DNA of 64,000 nucleotides from Salibacterium lacus (GCF_042684865.1 NZ_JBHUML010000002.1:62001-126000), one strand, 5' to 3'. Shown: positions 1 through 9,830, counted from the stretch's first letter. The notes: generated from the sequence alone by a model not told the origin. Program-made: numbers and translations.

Positions 1-944
1 CATATTTTAGAAAATCGGTTATCTATTCATACGTGTTTCAGTCGGCATCGGTTGTTATTGTGTTTTTGCTGCTCGGTCCGTTATTTAGAGACCGGGTCGC
101 TGATGACAATTTGTACATGTATACGGTCCTGCTGCTGCTTCTTGTCATCAATGGTTGGAATTACGCTTCATTCTGGGCGGAAATGCGGTTCCAGGAAGAA
201 TCCATCCGTTTTAAACATACAGCCGGCCGTGCGGTTTTAAATGCAGGAGCCGGCTACCTTCTGTTTCACGGGGCTCCGCTGTGGTTTCCGGCGGCGGTCG
301 TTATTCTGATGGTGTTTGTGTACGTCTTTTATTACTACCCGCTTCTCGGCCGTCATCTGCTGAAATGGGAAGTGCTTCTGCAGCAGGAGCAAAAGCGTTT
401 GTCCGCATTTTACCGGTTCGTGCGCTCGTTCACCGATGTCGGGTACGTCAAGACAGGGGTGAAGCGCCGCCGCTGGCTGAGTGCGCTGATGGACCGCTGG
501 GTCTGGAACAAAGGCTCCGTGTTCTTGGTTCTGTTCGGCAAATCCTTTATACGATCGGGCGAATACTTCGGCATGTATATCCGGTTAATACTGGCCGCGG
601 GGCTCGTTATGTATGCTTTTCCAAACGACTGGTTCCGGATGGCGGCTGCGTTTCTTTTCCTTTACATGACAAGCGTACAGCTTCGAACTCTCTGGCATCA
701 CCTCGACGTGACCATCTGGCCGGACCTTTATCCGGTGCCGTTTGAGCATAAACAAAACGATTTTAAAGCACTCGTGAAAACACTTCTTGTCATTCAAACG
801 TCCCTGCTTACTGTCGTCTATCTATTGACAGCGGGTTCATGGTTGCCGGGTGTGGTTCTATTTGGTGCAGGTCTGCTGTTTTGTGTTGTGTATCCATTAT
901 CCCAAAAAGACAAGGCGATGATTCAGCCGGATCAGGAGGCGTGA
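1..944 (+). CDS. ecsB: EcsB, ABC transporter permease subunit (5' end outside window)
   Basis: The reading frame is open from the first complete codon at position 3, so the N-terminus lies upstream; 313 residues are visible of a family usually near 400. The protein has several strongly hydrophobic membrane segments separated by basic loops, and ecsC follows directly, which is the ecsA-ecsB-ecsC arrangement of Bacillales. EcsB is the membrane partner of the ATPase EcsA. In B. subtilis the pair is needed for normal exoprotein secretion, competence and intramembrane proteolysis by RasP. The ecsC start lies 2 bases after the stop, which suggests translational coupling. Assignment rests on sequence resemblance plus context. 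Confidence 0.88.
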   Translation, partial: YFRKSVIYSYVFQSASVVIVFLLLGPLFRDRVADDNLYMYTVLLLLLVINGWNYASFWAEMRFQEESIRFKHTAGRAVLNAGAGYLLFHGAPLWFPAAVVILMVFVYVFYYYPLLGRHLLKWEVLLQQEQKRLSAFYRFVRSFTDVGYVKTGVKRRRWLSALMDRWVWNKGSVFLVLFGKSFIRSGEYFGMYIRLILAAGLVMYAFPNDWFRMAAAFLFLYMTSVQLRTLWHHLDVTIWPDLYPVPFEHKQNDFKALVKTLLVIQTSLLTVVYLLTAGSWLPGVVLFGAGLLFCVVYPLSQKDKAMIQPDQEA

Positions 945-946
945 TC

Positions 947-1687
947 ATGAACGATTACGAACAAAAAGCGCTTGAAGAAGCCCGGGTGTGGCTGCGGCAG
1001 CTGAAAAAACCACAAAGCATGACGCGCAGCGCGGCGGCAAGAGTGCAGGGCCGGATTAACCATTTGATGCCCGGAGCGTTTCACCGCTCCATGGGGAAGG
1101 CTGTACAGCAGATGACAGGAGGCGTATTGACAGGCTCGGATTATCTGCCGAATAAAAAATTATCCCCGGCTGAAACGCTTGAGGAAGCGGATCAAAAGCT
1201 TGAAGAGCTGATCCCGTTTTACCAGAGAGGGGCGGCTGTGGAAGGAGCCGGGACCGGGGCCGGCGGCATCCTCCTTGGAGCCGCAGACTTTCCACTTCTG
1301 CTGGGTTTCAAAATGCGTTTTCTTTTTTCCGCGGCGATGATTTACGGGTTGGATGTCCATGATTTTCGGAACCGGCTGTATCTGCTCCACATTTTTCAGG
1401 CGGCGTTTTCCAGTCCGGAGAAACGAAAAGAAACCGCGGACCGTCTCGAGACGTGGGACGACTATATCAAAGAAAAACCGAGAAAATTGGAGATTGCTGA
1501 AGAATGGGACTGGACGGCATTTCAGCAGGAATACAGAGATCATATTGATCTGGTGAAAATGCTGCAGCTGATGCCTGGTTTCGGCGCTGTCATAGGTGCA
1601 GCTGCCAACCATCATCTGCTGGCGCAGCTGGGAGAGGCCGCCAAGCAGGGGTACCGCTGGAAGTGGCTGATGGAAAAAGAAATGTGA
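947..1687 (+). CDS. ecsC: EcsC family protein
   Basis: This 246-residue protein is translated from ATG 947, with an AGGAGG-type ribosome site just upstream inside the end of ecsB. It matches the EcsC family: a charged helical N-terminus, then a Gly/Ala-rich hydrophobic stretch around residues 100-130 that includes AGTGAGGILLGAADFPLLLG, then a charged C-terminal part. EcsC is the third gene of the ecs operon, and its biochemical role is unknown. A strong hairpin follows the stop codon and probably ends the operon. An upstream in-frame start at 839 would lie inside ecsB and has no ribosome site. Confidence 0.88.
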   Translation: MNDYEQKALEEARVWLRQLKKPQSMTRSAAARVQGRINHLMPGAFHRSMGKAVQQMTGGVLTGSDYLPNKKLSPAETLEEADQKLEELIPFYQRGAAVEGAGTGAGGILLGAADFPLLLGFKMRFLFSAAMIYGLDVHDFRNRLYLLHIFQAAFSSPEKRKETADRLETWDDYIKEKPRKLEIAEEWDWTAFQQEYRDHIDLVKMLQLMPGFGAVIGAAANHHLLAQLGEAAKQGYRWKWLMEKEM

Positions 1688-1733
1688 AAGAAGTCCGGGC
1701 TGCTCTGTTTAGAGCTGCCCGGACTTCTTTGGT
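1687..1733. terminator. Bidirectional terminator between ecsC and the M20 amidohydrolase gene
   Basis: The arms at 1687-1706 and 1711-1730 form a stem of about 20 bp with one mismatch and a 4-base loop. The A-rich 5' edge and T-rich 3' edge suit termination in both directions, and the flanking genes converge here. Confidence 0.85.
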
Positions 1734-1824
1734 TGGATTGGTCGTGCAATGGGCACAGAATCCCCCGGCAGGATGGTAGTGTCCACACCCTGGCTGCATT
1801 CTGTTTTTCATAACGTTTACTTCA

Positions 1825-3000
1825 TCAGGCCGGTTCGTAATCGATGACGGCTTTGCCGAGAATTTTAGCGGCCAGAAGAATGGCCCGTTCATCAATATCA
1901 AACTTCGGATGGTGATGGGGATACGGTGTTTCCCAATCAGGATGGGCTGCACCGGTGAAGAAATAGGAACCTTTCACGTGATGAAGATAATAGGCAAAGT
2001 CCTCGCCTGTCATCTGTGGTTTCATGTATTCTGTTTCTGTTACACCCGGCACTTCAGCAGCGCAGGAGGCAAGAAATTCCGCTTCCCGGGCATGATTTTC
2101 GACAGCAGGATAACCCCGGAAATACCGGAAGTCCGCTTCTGCCCCGGCACTGTCACAGGCCGCTTTTGTCATGCGGTTCAGCTCCTGTTCAATGGTGTCC
2201 CGTACCTCGTTGTTGAAGGTGCGGACCGTGCCGACGAGGCGGGCCTGGTCGGCTATGACATTAAAAGCGTTCGCTGCTTCAAACGACCCGACCGAGACGA
2301 CCGCGGATTCCTGCGGATCGATACGGCGGCTGACGAGCTGCTGGATTGTCGTTACGAGCTGCGAGCCGATAACGATGGCGTCTTTCGTGAGGTGAGGGGT
2401 GGCCCCGTGTCCGCCCTGGCCGATAATATCTATTTCAAACCGGTCGGCCGCTGCCATCATGGGGCCGTCCTTGTACTGCATCACCCCGTAAGGCACCGTT
2501 GCCCAGAGATGTGTCCCAAAGATGACATCCACGTCGTCCAGACAGCCATCTTCAATCATGGCTGCTGCACCGCCGGGAGCCAGTTCCTCCGCATGTTGAT
2601 GAATAAAAAGAATGGTGCCGGACAGTTCGTCCTGGAGTTCGTTCAGTGCCTTGGCAAGAACGAGCATTTCAGCCGTATGTCCGTCGTGGCCGCAGGCGTG
2701 CATCACGCCGTCGTGTTTAGAGGCAAACGACAGGCCGGTTTCTTCCTGAATCGGAAGCGCGTCAAAGTCCGCCCGCAGCGCGATAACAGGGCCGGGTTTC
2801 CCGCCTTCGAGTCTTGCGGTCACCCCGCGTCCGCCGACTCCCGTATGTACAGTGTGCCCGAGTTTGCGGTGGTACTCGGCAATATAGGCAGGCGTTTCTT
2901 CTTCTTCAAAAGACAGTTCCGGATATTGGTGAAGGTAACGCCGGATCTCCACCATTTCATCATAGCCCTGGTCAAGCAGCTCAAATAACTTCTGTTCCAT
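1825..3000 (-). CDS. yhaA: M20 family N-acyl-L-amino acid amidohydrolase (YhaA-like)
   Basis: The product is a 391-residue M20D metallopeptidase or amidohydrolase expected to hydrolyse N-acyl amino acids or indole-acetyl-type amides in the cytoplasm. Visible family marks are the metal-site segments ALRADFDALPI and MHACGHDGHTAEM, and the GTHLW segment before the dimerisation domain. Start ATG 3000 is set by a GGAGG site about 10 bases upstream; longer in-frame starts run into ccdA and lack a ribosome site. The gene follows ecsC in reverse orientation, as yhaA does near the B. subtilis ecs locus. The exact substrate cannot be told from sequence. Confidence 0.85.
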   Translation of the reverse strand: MEQKLFELLDQGYDEMVEIRRYLHQYPELSFEEEETPAYIAEYHRKLGHTVHTGVGGRGVTARLEGGKPGPVIALRADFDALPIQEETGLSFASKHDGVMHACGHDGHTAEMLVLAKALNELQDELSGTILFIHQHAEELAPGGAAAMIEDGCLDDVDVIFGTHLWATVPYGVMQYKDGPMMAAADRFEIDIIGQGGHGATPHLTKDAIVIGSQLVTTIQQLVSRRIDPQESAVVSVGSFEAANAFNVIADQARLVGTVRTFNNEVRDTIEQELNRMTKAACDSAGAEADFRYFRGYPAVENHAREAEFLASCAAEVPGVTETEYMKPQMTGEDFAYYLHHVKGSYFFTGAAHPDWETPYPHHHPKFDIDERAILLAAKILGKAVIDYEPA

Positions 3001-3017
3001 AATAAACCTCCTCCGTA

Positions 3018-3734
3018 TTAAATACTGAACGGATTGAATTGGGAGAAATACGCAGACAGCATCTGAAAATAACCGGTGAAAAGCAGAATGCCGAGCGCAA
3101 TCATAATAACGCCGCTTCCCCGCTGAATCCGCGGGAGCCATCTGTTAAGCCGTTTTAATTTATGCAGGGATTTCGAATAAAGCAGGCCGACGATCAAAAA
3201 AGGAAGACCCAGCCCCATAGAGTAGATGAAAAGCATAAACAAACCAGTGTACATGGTTTCAGCCGAACCTGCCAGTGTAAGAATACCACCGAGAACCAGC
3301 CCGATACATGGGGTCCAGCCGGCAGCGAATACCAGCCCGAAAAACACCGCGCCGGCAAAACTCGTTGATTTTTTCGGCGTTCGGTGTATTTTCTTATCGG
3401 TCATTAGTGCTTTAATGGATATAAGTCCGGTCATCTGCAAGCCGAACAGAATAATTACAATACCGCCCACCTGCTGAATGACCTTCTGATTATTTTCAAT
3501 TAAAGAGCCGAGCGCGGTGGAAGTAGCACCGAGAACCATAAATATCAACGTAAACCCGAGAATAAACCCAAGACTCCGCGAGACGATAATCCGCCTTCCA
3601 ACCTGCACTTCCCCATCTGCCACAGTGGCCCCTGTGAGCTGGGCAAGGTAAGCCGGGACGAGTGGAAAAATACAGGGGGATAAAAAAGAAACAACCCCTG
3701 CACCAAAAGCGAGCCAGATGCTGATGTCATTCAC
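3018..3734 (-). CDS. ccdA: CcdA-family cytochrome c biogenesis / thiol-disulfide membrane protein
   Basis: This 238-residue integral membrane protein has about six hydrophobic segments and the two Cys-Pro motifs of the CcdA/DsbD family: SPCIFPLVPAYLAQLTG near the N-terminus and GWTPCIGLVLGGIL in the middle. It should pass electrons from cytoplasmic thioredoxin to extracytoplasmic thiol proteins, as used in cytochrome c maturation and spore formation. The GTG start at 3734 has an AGGAGGGG ribosome site 7 bases upstream. The M20 gene lies 17 bases downstream on the same strand, so the two may be co-transcribed. No resA or ccdB is nearby. Confidence 0.85.
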   Translation of the reverse strand: MNDISIWLAFGAGVVSFLSPCIFPLVPAYLAQLTGATVADGEVQVGRRIIVSRSLGFILGFTLIFMVLGATSTALGSLIENNQKVIQQVGGIVIILFGLQMTGLISIKALMTDKKIHRTPKKSTSFAGAVFFGLVFAAGWTPCIGLVLGGILTLAGSAETMYTGLFMLFIYSMGLGLPFLIVGLLYSKSLHKLKRLNRWLPRIQRGSGVIMIALGILLFTGYFQMLSAYFSQFNPFSI

Positions 3735-4064
3735 TGATACCCCTCCTGTTTGTTACTCCGTGATGCCAAAAATCCAGCCGGAAAAGCGGCTGTATCTTAG
3801 TGTACGAGCGGATGCGGGTGTGCATGCCCGTCCTTTTAGTGTGTGTAGTGAGCAATATATATTTTATCATATCATGATAGCATTGAGCGGGGGAATTGGA
3901 AATTCAGGATGCAATTGGACAAGGTTTGATAAAAGTTGTTAAAATCACGCAGAATAACAAAAGCTGTGAAAAAAGATGCCGAAAAAGAGGAGAATACTTT
4001 ATAATAGCAGCAGAACGTATGTATATTGAAATTATCGTGCAACATGAAGGAGCCGCTGTTCGAA
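3735..4064. other. Divergent intergenic region ccdA / pbpF
   Basis: This 330-base spacer between two divergent genes must hold both promoters. A TATAAT lies at 4000-4005 on the plus strand, but the hexamer 17 bases upstream of it (TGCCGA) matches poorly. In B. subtilis pbpF is read by the forespore factor sigma-G, and no convincing sigma-G site was seen here. No RNA structure or small gene can be supported. Confidence 0.4.
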
Positions 4065-6218
4065 ATGAAAAATAAATGGGTGAAATGGGGTCTTCTGCTC
4101 ATCGGATTTATGCTGGTCAGCGCCGGTATATATTTATCGTCAGTTGTGATAGGCGCAGCTGCCATCGATGAAAAACAGCTTGTTATGAACGAAACGTCTG
4201 TGCTCTATGATGAAGATGGTACCAAACTGGCAGAGCTCCATCAGGAAGACCGGAACGTTGTACAGGTTGAATCGCTCCCCGACCACGTAAAGCAGGCGTT
4301 TGTTGCGATTGAAGATATGCGTTTTTATGAACACCAGGGTATAGACCCGCGCGGCATTCTGCGTGCGCTTTACCGTGATATTCTTGCGGGAAGTATCGTG
4401 GAAGGCGGCAGTACGATTACCCAGCAGCTTGCCAAGAATTCGTTTTTAACCAATGATCAGACCCTGCTGCGCAAAACGAAAGAAGTATTGATTGCGATGG
4501 GACTGGAACGAAAATTCAGCAAGGATCAGATTCTTGAATACTACTTGAATCAAATCTACTTCGGGCACGGGGCATACGGTGTGCAGTCTGCAGCCCAGCT
4601 CTATTTTAATAAAGATGCGGCCAAGCTGTCGGTGGATGAGGCCGCTATGCTCGCAGGCATTCCGAAAGCACCGTCGAATTACTCACCGGTGGATGATGCC
4701 AAAGAGGCGTTGGACCGCCGCAACACGGTCCTCTCCCTGATGGAAGAGCAGGGGTATGTAGGAGCGGAGGAGGCTGTCTCCCTTCAGGGGAAGACGCTTC
4801 CCGATACGCTCCATGAAAGAGAAAACAGTCCGGCTTATTATACGTATATTGATATGGTTCTAAACGAAGCCGAAACGAAGTATAATTTGTCGGCTGAAGA
4901 GATATACCGGGGAGGATACGACATTGTCGTCCCAATGAATAAAGAGATGCAGCAGGCATCGTATGATCTGTTTCAGCAGGACTCTTACTTTCCGGAGGGA
5001 TCAGACAATGTTCAAGGGTCTTTTTTCATGATGGATCACCAAAGCGGTGGTGTGGCAGCGGTGCAGGGAGGAAGAGACTACGTACGTCAGGGGCTCAACC
5101 GTGTCACAGCCAAGCGCCAGCCCGGTTCGGTCATGAAGCCGCTCGCCGTCTACGCTCCTGCACTGGAATCGGGAAATTATCAGCCGTATTCTCTCCTTCA
5201 GGATGAAAAAACAAGGTATGGCGACTATACACCGAAAAACTATAACGACGAGTATGCAGGCGAAATAACAATGAACAGGGCGCTTACAGAATCGACAAAT
5301 GCGGCGGCGGTGTGGCTTTATGATCAGCTTGACCGAAGCACGACCTCGGAATGGCTGGAATCTGCGGGGCTTGATATCGAGGATAATGGTTTAGCCGCGG
5401 CGCTTGGCGGATTGTCGGAAGGGCTGTCGCCGTATCAGATAGCTTCCTCTTATACAGCTTTTGCTAATAATGGAGAGACAACGGAAGCTTATTTCATTTC
5501 AAAGATAGAGAATCGTGACGGGGAGGTCATTGCGGAGGCACAAACCTCAACGAAGCAGGTCATGAGTCCCCAGAATGCCTGGTACATGACCAGAATGCTG
5601 CAGAATGTGGTGGAGGAAGGGACCGGCACCGCTGGTTCTACGACGTACCCGCTTGCCGGTAAAACCGGGACCACGTCTTTTGTAGAGGTGGAAGGAGCGA
5701 CGAGGGATGCCTGGTTTGCAGGCTTCACTCCGCAGTGGACCGGCGCATTGTGGATGGGATACGACCAGACGACCGAAGAACAGTACCTGCAGGCCGGCAG
5801 TTCTTTCCCGACCCGGCTGTTTAAAGATATTTTAAATGAGGTGCCGGAAGAATCGGATGTCCGCACCGCTTTTGAACAGCCCGACGGCGTACAGGATCTT
5901 GAAGCGCCGGTGGAGATGGGAAACGTGGATGACTTATCTGCGTCCCTGAGTCTTCGCGGAGGCGGTCTTTTCAATGTCCAGCTGGAGTGGACGGCTGCCG
6001 AAGATGAACGCGTCATCTACAGAATCTACGAAGTGACAGACGGGGCGAGCAGGAAAGTTACCGAAGTACAGGGAACAGGAGAGCATACGATTGAAGGAGT
6101 GAACATCTTCAACATGAAAGAGTATATGGTGGTTCCCTATAATCCCCAGACCGAAAAAGAAGGCGAAGCTTCCAATGTGGCAGAAGCCTCGATGGGATCG
6201 ATTTTCGGGGGCGGATAA
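4065..6218 (+). CDS. pbpF: Class A penicillin-binding protein (PBP2C/PbpF type)
   Basis: This 717-residue bifunctional murein synthase has an N-terminal membrane anchor (about residues 6-33), a glycosyltransferase domain with catalytic Glu83 in the segment EDMRFYEHQG and the motif GGSTITQQLAKN, and a transpeptidase domain with active-site Ser355 in SVMK, then STN and KTGTT. A short fibronectin-like tail ends in a Gly-rich stretch. It polymerises and cross-links peptidoglycan outside the membrane. Start ATG 4065 is preferred for its AGGAG site 12 bases upstream; ATG 4044 and TTG 4026 are alternatives without a good site. The position before hemE matches B. subtilis pbpF, which acts during spore outgrowth. 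Confidence 0.92.
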   Translation: MKNKWVKWGLLLIGFMLVSAGIYLSSVVIGAAAIDEKQLVMNETSVLYDEDGTKLAELHQEDRNVVQVESLPDHVKQAFVAIEDMRFYEHQGIDPRGILRALYRDILAGSIVEGGSTITQQLAKNSFLTNDQTLLRKTKEVLIAMGLERKFSKDQILEYYLNQIYFGHGAYGVQSAAQLYFNKDAAKLSVDEAAMLAGIPKAPSNYSPVDDAKEALDRRNTVLSLMEEQGYVGAEEAVSLQGKTLPDTLHERENSPAYYTYIDMVLNEAETKYNLSAEEIYRGGYDIVVPMNKEMQQASYDLFQQDSYFPEGSDNVQGSFFMMDHQSGGVAAVQGGRDYVRQGLNRVTAKRQPGSVMKPLAVYAPALESGNYQPYSLLQDEKTRYGDYTPKNYNDEYAGEITMNRALTESTNAAAVWLYDQLDRSTTSEWLESAGLDIEDNGLAAALGGLSEGLSPYQIASSYTAFANNGETTEAYFISKIENRDGEVIAEAQTSTKQVMSPQNAWYMTRMLQNVVEEGTGTAGSTTYPLAGKTGTTSFVEVEGATRDAWFAGFTPQWTGALWMGYDQTTEEQYLQAGSSFPTRLFKDILNEVPEESDVRTAFEQPDGVQDLEAPVEMGNVDDLSASLSLRGGGLFNVQLEWTAAEDERVIYRIYEVTDGASRKVTEVQGTGEHTIEGVNIFNMKEYMVVPYNPQTEKEGEASNVAEASMGSIFGGG

Positions 6219-6233
6219 TAGAAGGAGCAATGC

Positions 6234-6308
6234 GGGGTTGTCCATCCAAGGGCAGCCCCCTGCTTTATTTATAGGGCTTCCATTGCCCAGGGCGCCCCGC
6301 GCTTTTTT
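6234..6308 (+). terminator. Tandem hairpins after pbpF
   Basis: A 10-bp stem with two G-U pairs (6234-6243 with 6250-6259) is followed by CTGCTTTATTTAT. A second G/C-rich hairpin near 6291-6303 is followed by TTTTTT. The first hairpin resembles a classic terminator. The 3' part can also partly pair with the 5' part, so an alternative fold is possible. Confidence 0.65.
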
Positions 6309-6450
6309 ATATCTATCCATTTTATGAACAATGGCTGGAAGTGCTGTACATGACAATGCTTGTGGAGTATGGTAAAAAGGGTATGGAAAGATAGACGAAT
6401 GCAGGAAAGCCGCTGAATGAACAGGCTTACAGGAACAGGAGGAAATGGCT

Positions 6451-7485
6451 ATGACCGAACAGAAAAAAAACATGACGTTTCTGCAGGCTGCAAGAAAAGA
6501 AGCAGTGGACCATGTCCCGGTCTGGTATATGCGCCAGGCGGGCCGTTCACAGCCGGAGTACCGCAGACTGAAAGAAAAATATTCGCTATTTGAGATAACA
6601 AGAGATCCGGAATTGTGCGCCTATGTAACGAAACTGCCGGTAGATCAGTACAATACCGATGCTGCCATTTTGTACAAAGATATTATGACGCCTCTTCCTT
6701 CCATGGGGGTTGAAGTCGATATTAAGCCGGGAGTCGGCCCGGTCATTCATAATCCGATTAAGCATCACGAAGATGTCGATAAACTTGGGATGATTGACCC
6801 CGAACAGGAAGTCCCGTTTGTACTGGACACGATCAGTCTGCTCCGGGAACAGCTCCATGTCCCGCTGATCACGTTCAGCGGCGCACCGTTTACGCTCGCA
6901 AGCTATATGATTGAAGGCGGCCCGTCCAAAAACTACTACCACACAAAAGCCTTCATGCATGCCCGGCCCGAGGCCTGGCAGGCACTCATGGACAAGCTCG
7001 GGGATATGACGATCCGTTACGTGAAAGCACAGATCCGGGCAGGAGCGGAAGCCATCCAGATTTTTGATTCATGGGTCGGAGCGTTAAACGCAGCCGACTA
7101 CCGCCGCTATGTAAAGCCGGTTATGACAAAAATATTTGAAGAACTGAACCACGAGAACGTTCCCATCATTATGTTCGGAGTAGGGGCTGGACATCTGATA
7201 CAGGAATGGAACGACCTGCCGCTTGAAATTATTGGTCTTGACTGGCGCACGTCTGTGTCAGAAGCGAGAAACCAGGGAGTGAAAAAAGCCCTCCAGGGGA
7301 ACCTTGATCCATCCCTGCTCCTTGCACCGTGGGACGCTATTGAAGAACAGGTCAAACCGATTCTCGACCAGGGCATGCAGGAAAACGGGTTCATTTTCAA
7401 CCTGGGACACGGCGTATTTCCGGAGGTAGATCCGGATACGCTGAAACGGTTAACAGCATTTGTTCATGAATATACACAGAAATAA
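6451..7485 (+). CDS. hemE: Uroporphyrinogen decarboxylase
   Basis: HemE (344 residues) removes four carboxyl groups from uroporphyrinogen III to give coproporphyrinogen III in the cytoplasm. Family marks are MRQAGRSQPEYR at the N-terminus, YKDIMTPLPSMG with the active-site Asp, FSGAPFTLASYM, and FNLGHGVFPEVDP near the end. Start ATG 6451 sits 8 bases from an AGGAGG site; ATG 6445 is only 2 bases from it and is unlikely. It heads hemE-hemH-hemY, the late steps of the coproporphyrin-dependent haem route of Gram-positive bacteria. Confidence 0.97.
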   Translation: MTEQKKNMTFLQAARKEAVDHVPVWYMRQAGRSQPEYRRLKEKYSLFEITRDPELCAYVTKLPVDQYNTDAAILYKDIMTPLPSMGVEVDIKPGVGPVIHNPIKHHEDVDKLGMIDPEQEVPFVLDTISLLREQLHVPLITFSGAPFTLASYMIEGGPSKNYYHTKAFMHARPEAWQALMDKLGDMTIRYVKAQIRAGAEAIQIFDSWVGALNAADYRRYVKPVMTKIFEELNHENVPIIMFGVGAGHLIQEWNDLPLEIIGLDWRTSVSEARNQGVKKALQGNLDPSLLLAPWDAIEEQVKPILDQGMQENGFIFNLGHGVFPEVDPDTLKRLTAFVHEYTQK

Positions 7486-7504
7486 TAAAAGGGGGTCATC
7501 CTAT

Positions 7505-8443
7505 ATGGCAGTGAAAATCGGACTGCTCGTGATGGCATACGGAACACCTCGCAGCCTTGATGAGGTGGAATCCTACTATACGCATATCCGCCGCGGCAGA
7601 AAGCCGTCGGAAGAAGCGCTTCAGGATTTAATTTCAAGATATGAAGCAATAGGGGGCGTTTCCCCTCTGGCCAAGATTACAAACAATCAGGGCCGGAGCC
7701 TGGAGCAGCGGCTGAATGAGCGGACAGAAGATGTCGAATTTCATTGGTACCTCGGTCTGAAGCACATTGATCCGTTTATTGAAGATGCCGTGGCCCAGAT
7801 GAAGGAAGACGGTATCGAAACAGCATACAGTATTGTGCTTGCGCCGCATTTTTCTACATTCAGCATTAAATCATATAACGGCCGGGCGCACGAAGAAGCC
7901 GAACGTATTAACGGCCCGGAGATCCACTCTGTTGAGAACTGGCACGACGAACCGAAGTTCATCGAATACTGGGTGGATCAGGTGAAACGCACGATGGAGC
8001 AGACGCGTCCGGATGAAAAGACGTGTGTGATTTTTTCAGCACACAGCCTCCCGGAAAAAATTATACAGGCCGGCGACCCTTATCCTGAGCAGCTTGAAGA
8101 AACAGCGAAATGGGTTGCAGAAGGAGCCGGTATTTCTGATTACGCGATCGGCTGGCAGAGTGAGGGGAATACACCGGATCCATGGCTCGGCCCTGATGTT
8201 CAGGATTTAACAAAAGATCTCCATTCCAATTATGGATACAATGCTTTTATATACTGTCCGGTTGGATTCGTGGCGGATCATCTTGAGGTTCTGTTTGACA
8301 ATGATGTCGAGTGCCGGCAGGCCTGCGGGGAAGTTGGTGCGTCCTATTACCGTCCTGCTATGCCGAATGCGGAGCCTGAATTTATTGATGCACTGGCAGA
8401 TGCCATTTTAAGAAAAAGGCAGACAGAGGCAGAGAGTAAGTGA
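7505..8443 (+). CDS. hemH: Coproporphyrin III / protoporphyrin ferrochelatase
   Basis: This 312-residue protein inserts ferrous iron into the porphyrin ring. The segment LAPHFSTFSIKSYNGRA carries the conserved His, and EVLFDNDVEC carries the conserved Glu. Length and sequence match B. subtilis HemH (CpfC), a monomeric soluble enzyme without the 2Fe-2S cluster of some other lineages. ATG 7505 follows hemE by 19 bases. In the Gram-positive pathway this enzyme acts on coproporphyrin after HemY, although its gene comes before hemY. Confidence 0.96.
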   Translation: MAVKIGLLVMAYGTPRSLDEVESYYTHIRRGRKPSEEALQDLISRYEAIGGVSPLAKITNNQGRSLEQRLNERTEDVEFHWYLGLKHIDPFIEDAVAQMKEDGIETAYSIVLAPHFSTFSIKSYNGRAHEEAERINGPEIHSVENWHDEPKFIEYWVDQVKRTMEQTRPDEKTCVIFSAHSLPEKIIQAGDPYPEQLEETAKWVAEGAGISDYAIGWQSEGNTPDPWLGPDVQDLTKDLHSNYGYNAFIYCPVGFVADHLEVLFDNDVECRQACGEVGASYYRPAMPNAEPEFIDALADAILRKRQTEAESK

Positions 8444-8453
8444 GGAATGGATC

Positions 8454-9830
8454 ATGAAAACAGCTATAATTGGAGGCGGCATTACCGGACTTGCAGCCGC
8501 CTACTATCTGCAGAAAGAGATTATGACCAATTCACTGGATATGGAATACCATCTTTTTGAAAAAGATTCACGTCTCGGTGGCAAAATAAAAACGGACTAC
8601 CACAAGGGTTTTGTTATTGAGCAGGGTCCTGATTCTTTTCTCGCCCGGAAAGAGAGTGCTTCCATCCTGGCAAAAGAAGTAGGCCTTGAAGAAGAATTAA
8701 TATCAAACAACGCCAGCGGCGCCTATATTCTGAAAGGAAGTTCCCTGCACCCGATTCCGGAAGGTTCTGTGATGGGAATTCCGACTAAACTGGGTCCTTT
8801 TTTAACGACAGGGTTGTTTTCCATACGTGGCAAACTGCGGGCAGCAGGGGACTTTATCCTGCCCCGCTCCAAATCAGAGACAGATCAGGGGCTTGGTGTT
8901 TTTTTCCGGAGACGCCTTGGAAGTGAAGTGGTGGATCATCTGATTGAACCACTTTTGTCCGGTATTTACGCCGGAAACATTGACCGGTTAAGCCTTCAGG
9001 CGACGTTTCCCCGTTTTTTTGAAGTGGAGCGGCAGTACCGGAGCCTCATTCTTGGAATGAAAGGGGAACGCCCTTCCTCCGGAGGCGGGCGGAAAAAAGC
9101 TGGTTTTTACAGTTTGACGAAGGGACTTCAATCGTTTGTGGAAGGTATTGAGAATCACCTGGATGAAGATGCGGTCCACAAAAATTCCGGTCTGCAGTCG
9201 ATCCGCAGAAAAGCAGGGCAGTATGAGCTCATCTTCAACGACGGGAGCACGTCTCTGTTTGACCGGGTGATCATGACAACCCCGCACGATGTTACCGCAG
9301 CGCTGCTGGGTTCAGACGTGCTGAACGAAGAACTTGCTTCCATTCCCGCAACGTCTGTCGCGACGGTAGCGATGGCCTTTGATGAAAACCAGCTCAGCGG
9401 TGATTTTGACGGTACCGGATTTGTCGTTTCCAAAAAGAGCGGATACACCATCACCGCCTGCACCTGGACACACCGCAAATGGGACCATGCCGCTCCTCCC
9501 GGAAAGGCGCTGCTTCGCTGTTATGTGGGAAAGCCCGGCGGCGTCGAAGTGGTCGAAAAATCGGACGAAGAACTGGTGGATATTGTTCTGAAAGATTTGA
9601 ACCAGGTGATGTCTGTGGACGGTAAGCCGGAATATTCCAATGTCACACGCTGGCGTCACGCCATGCCGCAGTATGAAGTAGGACATTTCGAAAAAATGGA
9701 ACGTATAGCAGACCATATGAAAACAGAATTTCCCGGCATCTACATGGCGGGAGCCGCATTTGAAGGGGTTGGTCTCCCGGACTGCATCAGCCAGGGAGAG
9801 CAGGCCGTGCGCCGTTTGATGGAACAGTAA
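8454..9830 (+). CDS. hemY: Coproporphyrinogen III / protoporphyrinogen oxidase (FAD)
   Basis: The 458-residue flavoprotein oxidises coproporphyrinogen III to coproporphyrin III using oxygen. The N-terminal dinucleotide fold IIGGGITGLAAAYYL (residues 4-18) binds FAD, followed by GGKIKT and EQGPDSF segments typical of HemY/CgoX. The C-terminal FAD motif MAGAAFEGVGLPDCI is intact. It lies 10 bases after hemH and is clearly in the same operon. A near-perfect hairpin downstream ends the unit. Confidence 0.96.
   Translation: MKTAIIGGGITGLAAAYYLQKEIMTNSLDMEYHLFEKDSRLGGKIKTDYHKGFVIEQGPDSFLARKESASILAKEVGLEEELISNNASGAYILKGSSLHPIPEGSVMGIPTKLGPFLTTGLFSIRGKLRAAGDFILPRSKSETDQGLGVFFRRRLGSEVVDHLIEPLLSGIYAGNIDRLSLQATFPRFFEVERQYRSLILGMKGERPSSGGGRKKAGFYSLTKGLQSFVEGIENHLDEDAVHKNSGLQSIRRKAGQYELIFNDGSTSLFDRVIMTTPHDVTAALLGSDVLNEELASIPATSVATVAMAFDENQLSGDFDGTGFVVSKKSGYTITACTWTHRKWDHAAPPGKALLRCYVGKPGGVEVVEKSDEELVDIVLKDLNQVMSVDGKPEYSNVTRWRHAMPQYEVGHFEKMERIADHMKTEFPGIYMAGAAFEGVGLPDCISQGEQAVRRLMEQ

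Noticed and set aside
1909..2988. Plus-strand open frame opposite the M20 gene
   Set aside because: It mirrors a well-supported minus-strand gene and lacks conserved motifs.
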